Below are positions 17,001-22,986 of a DNA stretch of 25,308 nucleotides, one piece after another. Location: assembly GCA_937899715.1 (NCBI GenBank), contig CALCNX010000043.1, positions 1-25,308 of the forward strand, given 5' to 3'. The notes under the pieces are model-generated. The model did no database searches and was not told the DNA's origin. It worked only from the letters and a program-made list of their open reading frames with translations. Each line of letters begins with the position of its first letter. Position 1 is the first letter of the stretch. A program made the translations under genes and the position numbers. Origin of the DNA: an uncultured bacterium (GTDB lineage Bacteria > Bacteroidota > Ignavibacteria > Kapaibacteriales > UBA4661).

Positions 17001-17215
17001 TTATCGGCACAAGTAAATTCGCCTACGACCTCTGGGGCGACACCGTGAACACCGCAAGCCGCATGGAATCGCACGGCGAGGCGGGAAAGATTCATGTGAC
17101 GGAAGAAGTCTATGCGGCACTCAAGGATAAATTTACCTTTGAGAAGCGCGGAGAAATAGAAGTAAAGGGTAAGGGCGTAATGCGGACGTGGTTTTTGACG
17201 GGTTTACGTGTGTAA
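14021..17215 (+). CDS. Cyclase E: double Reg_prop propeller - Y_Y_Y - TM - class III adenylate cyclase
   Basis: The product is 1064 aa from ATG 14021, where a signal peptide begins ('MRSFLIISLLW', cleavage near 'ILAQ'). The frame is open upstream, but that part is antisense to the leftward nuclease-fold gene. Fourteen blade motifs (about residues 47-645, mostly 'D..GA(I/V)WIGTNGGG') make two seven-bladed propellers of the two-component-regulator type. A Y_Y_Y domain (about 695-768), one TM helix (about 775-797) and a coiled coil follow. The sensor arrangement is that of hybrid two-component systems, which sense polysaccharide fragments in Bacteroidota, but the output is a cyclase (metal D892, KIKTIGDAYM, YDLWGD, NTASR) instead of a histidine kinase. 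ATP cyclase activity is predicted; the ligand is unknown. Confidence 0.93.
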   Translation: MRSFLIISLLWIVLYSQILAQLISLPPFPESANTQHFTINKHLSEYMHSVWTAEHGLPQNTGIALCQTRDGYLWIGTQEGLARYDGIQFSVFDKTNTPAFKSNYFTALVEDRNGVLWIGTNGGGLVRLKNGVFTTFTTQNGLSNDIVRSLLQDRNGAIWIGTNGGGVCRFKDDVFTAYTTKNGLSNDVVYALIQDHEGAIWMGTLGGGVSRLKDGKFSTYSTQNGLSNDIVRSLMEDREGAVWIGTNGGGVCKIKDGKWTTYTTKDGLANDRVYALLQDRIGAIWIGTLGGGINRLKDGIFETYNTQNGLSNNGIRSLMEDREGAVWIGTNGGGVDRFKDAMFTTYSTINGLSNDRAVSVLEDSAGNIWIGTSDGLNHFQNGIFKTYTQKEGLPGSAALSLLQDYDGALWVGTDKGLVRIQGERITTYTTTDGLAHNAVQSILQDRNDGALWIGTNGGGLNQFKDNKWKTYTTKDGLSHAAVFALMQARDGALWIGTGGGGLNRFKDGQWTTYSTKTGLSHNVIYSLYEDRDGAIWIGTSGGGINRLKDGKIKAITTSEGLFNDVAYCILEDNAGFLWASCNKGIFRVRMSELNNVADGKLARVSCESFGSGDGMVGSECNGGSQPAGWKSHDGRLWFPTVKGVVVVDPGKIVINSRAPSVLLESIPVNGVDMLKNDSFRPILDSGGSIDLPANTDKIEFHYTAPWFTAPDHVKFKYMLEGYDKAWTEAGMRHTAYYTNLPRGHHYRFRVIACNNDGVWNESGASAMFYLMPHFWETWWFYSLCFVFVVSSGFGAYRTRVRNLQRHAEILERTVAERTEDLQNANEEIQRQMLIQTDQAREIELANTALQQSHEESETLLLNILPAQIAHRLKVGERAIAEKFDSVTVLFADIVGFTNLSATVPPETLVQALNAVFARFDTIVKKHRLEKIKTIGDAYMVAGGLPERSDDHVERVARFALEIQAVMKEVPLRTQKGEFVQLRIGIHTGEAVAGVIGTSKFAYDLWGDTVNTASRMESHGEAGKIHVTEEVYAALKDKFTFEKRGEIEVKGKGVMRTWFLTGLRV
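14712..15024 (+). repeat. Near-identical propeller-blade DNA repeats 252 bp apart
   Basis: Segments 14712-14772 and 14964-15024 differ at only two of 61 bases, and the first 46 are identical. They code for the 'RSLMEDREGAVWIGTNGGG' blade of cyclase E. The offset of 252 bp equals two 42-codon blades, so the unit of recent duplication was a blade pair. Other blades are clearly more diverged. Confidence 0.8.
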
Positions 17216-17374
17216 TCGTGAAGAGAAAATACCCTTGCAGCATTTCTCTATTCTGTGCATAGCAAGATGAGATTTATTGGCTTTGTTCTTTTGGAAAAAT
17301 TGGTATTTTATTGAGGGAATTACTTTTTGAGCGTATTGCTGTGAACCGATTACCCAATCACCATTTTTTACACC

Positions 17375-19321
17375 ATGATTCGTGTGTCTATTCTTGTTTT
17401 TTTGGCAATGCTGCTGCCCACAAGCACTATTCTTTCTGCGAATGACCGCGAAAGGATAGCCAGACTGCGCCCAAGCGAGGATAGCACGAATCAGGAACGA
17501 GTGATTGCACTTTCACGTTTGCCCTATTGGTTCGATGTAACGGCAAATCAAGATTCTACAAGCACACCGACAACACTTGAGACAATCGTTTCCTCACCCG
17601 CGCAACGTAGCGTTGTGCAAATGAAATTACGATTTCTGATTGATTCTCTCCCGCAGGAGAGCCGTCCGGCTCTTTCTGTGCGGCTTATCGGCAGTGCAGA
17701 AGTTTTTTTAGACGGCGTGCGAGTATTTGTTGGTGGGCTTCCCTCTTCGGATTCTACAACGGAAATTTCGGTTGTGTCGGGTGGCTTTTTCTCGCCTGCA
17801 CCTTTGCTTTTTCCCCTGAAGGCATCAGGCATTCACGAGCTAACGGTGCGCTATTCCTATCATGCCGACGCACTTCGCGGACGGTCTTTCATCTGGTTTA
17901 CGCCACCCCTGCCACAATGCGATATTCGACTTCTTCCCGATGGAACAAGCGCCAGAGAACATTTCCAGAATGATATTGCGCTTCACGGACTGCGCACATT
18001 CTCAATGGGTGTGCTCTGCATGATTGCTCTTTTGCACATTTTGTATTTTGCGTTGTCTCCTCGTGAGCGCTATGGTCCTGCCGTTGGGATATACAGCGCT
18101 TGCACGGCATTCATGGCGTGGATGTCTATTATTGCCAGAAGCGACTCATTGTCCATACCGACCTATTTTGTTATTCGGTATATCGTTATTATTATCTTTC
18201 CCTTACTGTTTTTATCTCTTCAAGCCGCGCTTCACGCCGCCGTTTTACAGCATATTCCACGCCGCATCGCGGGTTATGCTCTTGGCTTAGGTGTGGTCTA
18301 TATTTTGGTAGCAGCACTCTTTCCCACCCTCTCTCCATTGCGCATTATCTACCCTCTTGCGGCATTGGCAACGGTTATAGAAATTGTCTTTGTCCTGCAA
18401 AAAGGTTTTCACTCAGGCAACAGAGGTTCACGAACACTGCTTATCGGAAGTATCTTCACGGCAGTTAGTTGGGGAATCAGTGATGTACTCGTGGATCAAC
18501 TCGGCATTGTAACGGGCGTTTCAGCAGGGATTGTTCTGGTATTTTATTATTTGGCAATGCCCGTGTCGCTTGCTGTCTTCTCGGCAGAACGAATTGCCGC
18601 TGCGAACAAAGCATTAGAGCGTCAAAACGAGTTTTTGGAGGAAGAAGTACAACGGCGCACTCTGGATTTGAAAACTGCCAATGAGCAGTCGGAGCAGCTT
18701 CTGCTCAATGTCCTTCCGGCTGGCGTGGCAGAACGTCTCCGGCGAGGTGAGACCCGTATCGCTGACCGTTGCTATAACGTAACGGTGCTCTTTGCCGATA
18801 TTGTCGGCTTTTCGGCTCTTGCAGAATACCTTGAACCCGTAGAACTCGTGGACGTGCTGGATGAGATATTCTCCGGCTTCGATGCCATCGCAGAGCGCTT
18901 TGGTCTTGAAAAAATAAAAACAATTGGCGATTCCTATATGCTTGTGGCAGGTGTGCCGGAGGAGCGTACTGACCACTGCGAAGCAACTGCACTGGCGGCG
19001 CTGGCGATGCAAGAGCAAATTGTGCTCAAAAATGACGTTCTCAGAAGAATGCAGCGCTCGCTTCAGGTGCGCATCGGATTTCATACGGGGGATGCTGTTG
19101 CGGGAGTGATTGGTAAGAAAAAATTTTCTTACGACCTCTGGGGCGACACTGTAAACACTGCAAGCCGCATGGAATCACACGGCGAGGCGGGAAAAATTCA
19201 TGTAACGGAGGAGTGCTTCAATTTATTGAAACATAAATTCACGTTTGAAGAGCGCGGCGAGATTGAAGTCAAGGGCAAAGGAGTGATGCGGACGTGGTTT
19301 TTAGTGGGCAGCACGTTATGA
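17375..19321 (+). CDS. Cyclase F: periplasmic domain - 7TM - class III adenylate cyclase
   Basis: The product is 648 aa from ATG 17375, with a signal peptide ending near 'TILSAN'. The exported domain (about residues 23-195) has a jelly-roll-like strand pattern including 'GSAEVFLDGVRVFVGG'. This parallels the equivalent segment of cyclase B ('GAAEIYLDGRLIYYNG'). Seven hydrophobic helices (about 206-400) and a short coiled coil lead to the catalytic domain with metal D475. The signature reads 'KIKTIGDSYM', with Ser in place of the usual Ala. YDLWGD and NTASR are intact, so ATP cyclase activity is predicted. It belongs to the 'IGKKKF' subgroup with D and G. Its final TTA-TGA overlaps the stop of the convergent gene by 6 bp (19316-19321). 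A 159-bp gap upstream could hold its own promoter. Confidence 0.92.
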   Translation: MIRVSILVFLAMLLPTSTILSANDRERIARLRPSEDSTNQERVIALSRLPYWFDVTANQDSTSTPTTLETIVSSPAQRSVVQMKLRFLIDSLPQESRPALSVRLIGSAEVFLDGVRVFVGGLPSSDSTTEISVVSGGFFSPAPLLFPLKASGIHELTVRYSYHADALRGRSFIWFTPPLPQCDIRLLPDGTSAREHFQNDIALHGLRTFSMGVLCMIALLHILYFALSPRERYGPAVGIYSACTAFMAWMSIIARSDSLSIPTYFVIRYIVIIIFPLLFLSLQAALHAAVLQHIPRRIAGYALGLGVVYILVAALFPTLSPLRIIYPLAALATVIEIVFVLQKGFHSGNRGSRTLLIGSIFTAVSWGISDVLVDQLGIVTGVSAGIVLVFYYLAMPVSLAVFSAERIAAANKALERQNEFLEEEVQRRTLDLKTANEQSEQLLLNVLPAGVAERLRRGETRIADRCYNVTVLFADIVGFSALAEYLEPVELVDVLDEIFSGFDAIAERFGLEKIKTIGDSYMLVAGVPEERTDHCEATALAALAMQEQIVLKNDVLRRMQRSLQVRIGFHTGDAVAGVIGKKKFSYDLWGDTVNTASRMESHGEAGKIHVTEECFNLLKHKFTFEERGEIEVKGKGVMRTWFLVGSTL

Positions 19322-19951
19322 TGAGGTGTTCAGCCATTGTTCGATAATACGTTTCATGCCACGTAAAATCTGCACCACCCGTACAATATCTTCTTGAGTA
19401 ATATCAAATGCCTGACTGATGGTATAGGTATTCTCCTCCAAAACGAGGAAAAACCACTGTCGACCGATAACATAACTACCATACATAGTTTTTTGCGGAG
19501 TGTTGCGTTCTCGGGCGGCAATCATGGCAGAAAGTACCTGTGCAAGCACATCTCGTCCGGGTCGGCGGTGGGGTTTGTATTCTTGCAGGAAAAAGAATGG
19601 AACTTGGGGTTCAGCCTTGCCCGTTGCCACAATATAATCCACAATTCCGCTGATTACCTCACCTTTGACGGTTGCTTTGATAGTTCGCTCTAAAAAACCT
19701 TTGTACCGCCCTTCATCAAACGGGACAAGTGCCAAGAGGAACGCAATAAACTTCATTTTCAGGTCTTCTTCATTCCAGAACTCAATGTTTTCCGAGGCTT
19801 TTTGGCGTAATGCCTCCAGCGTGCGGTGTTCAGCATCCGTGAGTACTTGCGTGGAATGAAGCCATGCTTCAAGGGTAGAATTTTGGTAGGTTTGGTGAAT
19901 GTTGAAGTAGTTTTCAACCTCGTCTATCGTCCAGCGTTCAAAGGATTTCAT
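19316..19951 (-). CDS. PD-(D/E)XK-like hypothetical protein
   Basis: The product is 211 aa, leftward, from ATG 19951. A start 18 codons upstream is possible but lacks family character; 'MKSFERWTIDEVE' looks like the natural N-terminus. It is recognisable as a hypothetical family common in Bacteroidota and Cyanobacteria. The body carries 'WNEEDLKMKFIAFLL' (E61/E62), D105 in 'SGIVDY', and E124-Y-K126 in 'FFFLQEYKPH', an arrangement consistent with a PD-(D/E)XK nuclease-like core. Enzymatic activity is not established for such proteins. Near the C-terminus 'MYGSYVIGRQWFF' is a characteristic strand pair. It converges on cyclase F with a 6-bp overlap and interrupts the rightward series much as the 13342-13893 gene does, though the two do not look closely related. 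Confidence 0.8.
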   Translation of the reverse strand: MKSFERWTIDEVENYFNIHQTYQNSTLEAWLHSTQVLTDAEHRTLEALRQKASENIEFWNEEDLKMKFIAFLLALVPFDEGRYKGFLERTIKATVKGEVISGIVDYIVATGKAEPQVPFFFLQEYKPHRRPGRDVLAQVLSAMIAARERNTPQKTMYGSYVIGRQWFFLVLEENTYTISQAFDITQEDIVRVVQILRGMKRIIEQWLNTSS

Positions 19952-20266
19952 CGTTTGTGCTCGTAGGGAAAAGTGCGTATTTTGAGCGTTTGCAAATATC
20001 TCCAAATTTATGAATTATTTCCTTCTTGCGCCACCATGAAATGCCTTCTCCTCATAGCTTTCCGCCGTTTTAGCGCATGATAGTGCGCACAATTCGCATA
20101 ATTTTCCGTCGCTCTGCGCAATTTTCGTGAAAATGTTCACCAACTTCTTCGTATCTTTTGGCTGTTGCTGCCTTTGATTGTGGTATAAATAAAAATTCTC
20201 CTTCGATACAATTACCTCAACACTTTCATGGAAACTCCTTTCGGACTTTACTCAACGGACAAGACT
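19952..20266. other. Intergenic region upstream of the T9SS protein gene
   Basis: This stretch of 315 bp lies between two divergent genes. No convincing gene or RNA is seen. It holds AT-rich segments, for example TATAAAT at 20184-20190 and TATCTTTTG at 20152-20160, the latter one base away from the Bacteroidota -7 box. Around 20073-20090 there is a small GCGC...GCGC dyad. Promoters for both flanking genes are expected here but cannot be fixed. Confidence 0.4.
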
Positions 20267-21961
20267 ATGAAATCTACTATTGTCTGTACTCTTACAACAG
20301 CGCAAACTCTGGGATTGTATTTTTTTCTATTCTTGTCTTTGTGTGCTACCATTCCCGCGCAAGCTCAGGATATACGCTGGCAGCAGACGAATGGTCCGTA
20401 TGGGGGATATATTAATTGTTTTGTAAATTACGGCACCACCCTCTTTGCTGGGACAGTAGGTGGCGGAATATTTCGCTCATCGGACAACGGTGCGAATTGG
20501 ACATCAGTAAATGTAGGGTTAATGAATTCCACCGTCCGTGCCATGACGATGAGCAGCAATGGGACGCTTTTTGCTGGGACGGCAAGTGGCGGTGTCGGGG
20601 TACTACGAAGTGGCGACGGAGTATTTCGCTCTTCGGACAATGGCGAGACTTGGACATCGGCAAATGCGGGAATACCTGATCATTCCTCTATCCATGCCCT
20701 CACCGCAAGTAGCAATGGGAAGCTCTTTGCCGGGACAGACGGTAGCGGAGTCTTCCGCTCGACAGACAATGGCGCTACTTGGACACGGGTTAATTCTGGG
20801 CTAATTAATAATTCTAAAGTCCGTGCCTTCACAGCAAGCGGCAATGGGACGCTCTTTGCCGGGACAGATGGTAATGGAGTCTTCCGCTCGTCGGACAGTG
20901 GTACGAATTGGACTCAGGTTAATATGGGACTAGCGAATTCTAATGTCTTAGCCCTCACAGCGAGTGGTAATGGAACACTCTTTGTTGGGACATATGGCGG
21001 CGGGGTATTCCGCTCCTCGGACAATGGGGCAAATTGGACACAGGTTAATGCAGGATTACCAAAGAATTCCGTAGTCCGTGCCCTCACGGTGAGTGGTAAT
21101 GGGACGCTCTTTGCCGGGATAGATGGTAACGGAGTATTCCGCTCGTCGGACAACGGCACAACATGGACACAGATGAATGTAGGACTAACGAATTTTCAAG
21201 TTCATGCCCTCACGGTGAGCAGTAATGGGACGATTTTTGTAGGAACATTAGGCAGCGGGATTTTCCGCTCGTCAGACAATGGCGCGACTTGGACATCGGT
21301 GAATGCGGGACTAACTGATCCCTATATCCTTTCCCTCACCGCGAGTAGCACTGGGATACTTTTTGCTGGGGCAACTTTCGGTGCATTTCGCTCGTTAGAT
21401 AGTGGCGAGACTTGGACACAAATAAATTCAGGACTATCGAGTAATTTACCAATCTTTGCCCTTATGGTGAGTGGTAATGGGGTAGTATTTGCTGGGACAA
21501 TCCTAGGTGGGGTCTACCGCTCAACGGACAGTGGGGTAAATTGGATACCAGTGAATATGGGGTTAACAAACCTTGATGTCTATGCCCTCACGGTGAGAGG
21601 TAATGGGTCAATCTTTGCAGGAACAGGCGGTAGTGGAGTTTTCAAAGCAGACATCGGTAATACATCTCCAGTCTCCGTTCACACCTCAACACCACAAACC
21701 TCCTCTCTGACCATTTCCTTCGCTCCCCACCCCGCTTTTGAACGAACACGTCTAACGCTGGATATACCAAAAGCAGGTATGGTAGAAGTTCGTATTTTCG
21801 ATGTGCTTGGTCGTTTGGTGCAGCATACAGCGCTTGGGGAGATTCTGGCAGGTACACACGACATAGAGCAAGACCTCCACGCCCTTCCCAACGGCACATA
21901 CAGCGTGGTCGTGCAAGCAGGTAGTGAGCGCGTAGCCAAGCTCTTGCAGGTGCTGAGATAA
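20267..21961 (+). CDS. Secreted Asp-box beta-propeller protein with T9SS sorting domain
   Basis: The product is 564 aa from ATG 20267, where the signal peptide starts (hydrophobic core, 'PAQAQ' cleavage site); an ATG 39 bp upstream is less likely. Nine repeats of about 42 residues carry the Asp-box 'FRSSDNGxxWTxVN', alternating with 'ALTxSxNGTLFAGT'. This is the pattern of sialidase/sortilin/photosystem-stability-factor-like propellers. Residues from about 467 form a type A T9SS C-terminal domain ('RIFDVLGRLVQ', 'LPNGTYSVVVQ'). The protein is therefore probably exported by the type IX system and anchored or released at the cell surface. No catalytic residues are apparent, so binding or adhesion is a guess. 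It stands alone on its strand between the nuclease-fold gene and the chalcone isomerase-like gene. Confidence 0.9.
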   Translation: MKSTIVCTLTTAQTLGLYFFLFLSLCATIPAQAQDIRWQQTNGPYGGYINCFVNYGTTLFAGTVGGGIFRSSDNGANWTSVNVGLMNSTVRAMTMSSNGTLFAGTASGGVGVLRSGDGVFRSSDNGETWTSANAGIPDHSSIHALTASSNGKLFAGTDGSGVFRSTDNGATWTRVNSGLINNSKVRAFTASGNGTLFAGTDGNGVFRSSDSGTNWTQVNMGLANSNVLALTASGNGTLFVGTYGGGVFRSSDNGANWTQVNAGLPKNSVVRALTVSGNGTLFAGIDGNGVFRSSDNGTTWTQMNVGLTNFQVHALTVSSNGTIFVGTLGSGIFRSSDNGATWTSVNAGLTDPYILSLTASSTGILFAGATFGAFRSLDSGETWTQINSGLSSNLPIFALMVSGNGVVFAGTILGGVYRSTDSGVNWIPVNMGLTNLDVYALTVRGNGSIFAGTGGSGVFKADIGNTSPVSVHTSTPQTSSLTISFAPHPAFERTRLTLDIPKAGMVEVRIFDVLGRLVQHTALGEILAGTHDIEQDLHALPNGTYSVVVQAGSERVAKLLQVLR

Positions 21962-22174
21962 TGAGGTTCATTGATTTTCGACGCTCCCAATAAACAATTT
22001 CGTGCCTGCTAGCATCATATTTTTTGAACAATTGGAAGAAGTACACAACACCTTCACAATTTTTTGTAAATTCGCCTAAACTCTTAACGCTCCGAAAGAG
22101 CGCATACTATCACCGTCAGGGTTATTTGGATGAGAGAATTCGGGAGCCCCGGCATAATCAATGGAGATATGACC

Positions 22175-22732
22175 ATGCAACGTAAGTTCACTGTTGTTGC
22201 CCTGCTTGCACTGCTATTCGGCATGGGCGCACATACGGCATTCGCCGGCATTTGGAACGGCACAGCCGTCTTTGATGATTGGATTCATACCGGCACGAGC
22301 ATACGGGTAAAGACCGTTGTGTTCGTCGAGGTTAATGTCTATGAAATCAACCACTTTATGAAGCAACGCCCTGCTTCCAAGTCGAAACAAGCCGTTATTG
22401 ACATGGACGTAGATAAAAAGTTCGTCTGGAAAATGATGCGCGATGTCGAAAAAGACAAAATACAACAAGCACTCAAAGATGCCTTCGCAATGAACGGCTA
22501 CAACGATGCTGGAAAGATTAATGCGGGCATGGCAGCATTTACAGGCGAACTCAAAGATAAATCTCAAGTAACAATCGAATACAACGCGGAGAAAAAGACA
22601 ACGACCATCACCGTCGGTGGTGGCGGTACGGCTACTGTGCAGGGCGTTGATTTTATGAAAGGCGTATGGAGCATTTGGTTGGGCAAAATTGACCAAGCGA
22701 AGCTCGGCGATCAACTTATCAGTAAATTATGA
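22175..22732 (+). CDS. Chalcone isomerase-like periplasmic protein
   Basis: The product is 185 aa from ATG 22175. This start is preferred because GGAG at 22163-22166 lies 8 nt upstream, an unusually good Shine-Dalgarno for this genome; ATGs at 22130 and 22169 are in frame. A signal peptide ends near 'HTAFAG'. The mature part fits the chalcone isomerase-like family: 'GTSIRVKTVVFVEVNVYEINHF' at its start, alternating charged helices, then 'GVDFMKGVWSIWLGK' and a Leu-rich end. Bacterial members are exported proteins that lack known flavonoid chemistry and may bind fatty acids or small ligands; the function here is unknown. It is followed by a strongly structured intergenic region. A small CGCTC/GAGCG hairpin lies upstream at 22088-22102. 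Confidence 0.75.
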   Translation: MQRKFTVVALLALLFGMGAHTAFAGIWNGTAVFDDWIHTGTSIRVKTVVFVEVNVYEINHFMKQRPASKSKQAVIDMDVDKKFVWKMMRDVEKDKIQQALKDAFAMNGYNDAGKINAGMAAFTGELKDKSQVTIEYNAEKKTTTITVGGGGTATVQGVDFMKGVWSIWLGKIDQAKLGDQLISKL

Positions 22733-22733
22733 T

Positions 22734-22789
22734 GCGTCAGCGACAAGCACGGTAGATTAACGTGCACCAGAAAACACCGTCGCTGATGC
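22734..22789 (+). other. Large imperfect stem-loop with a nested hairpin
   Basis: GCGTCAGCGAC (22734-22744) pairs with GTCGCTGATGC (22779-22789) with one G-T wobble. Inside it, GCACG (22747-22751) pairs with CGTGC (22761-22765). It begins two bases after the stop of the chalcone isomerase-like gene, so it may end transcription or protect the mRNA 3' end. There is no T-run, so it is not a standard intrinsic terminator. Confidence 0.55.
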
Positions 22790-22803
22790 CGAGACGTACA
22801 AAT

Positions 22804-22842
22804 GTTGGGGTTGTTTGGATTTCATCATCCGGCAACCCCAAC
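22804..22842 (+). other. Perfect 10-bp stem-loop with an inner stem
   Basis: GTTGGGGTTG (22804-22813) is exactly complementary to CAACCCCAAC (22833-22842). The loop can extend the helix with GGAT (22817-22820) and ATCC (22827-22830). It lies 145 bp before cyclase G and 14 bp after the preceding stem-loop. It could be a second termination/attenuation structure, a leader RNA element for cyclase G, or a palindromic repeat; no T-run follows. Confidence 0.55.
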
Positions 22843-22986
22843 ACCATTTACGGAGATTTGATGAGAAAATGCCAAAGTACATCGGTACAAAACTCTGCAC
22901 CACTGCTATTGAGACAAAGCCTCACCTTATTACTTCCTTCATCCGCAAACGTCGTCATTTTCGGATAATTTTCGGAATAAACGTCT

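Noticed and set aside
20036..20080. A 14-codon open frame (MKCLLLIAF...) that might be a leader peptide
   Set aside because: Too short, without ribosome binding site or an attenuator-like structure tied to it.
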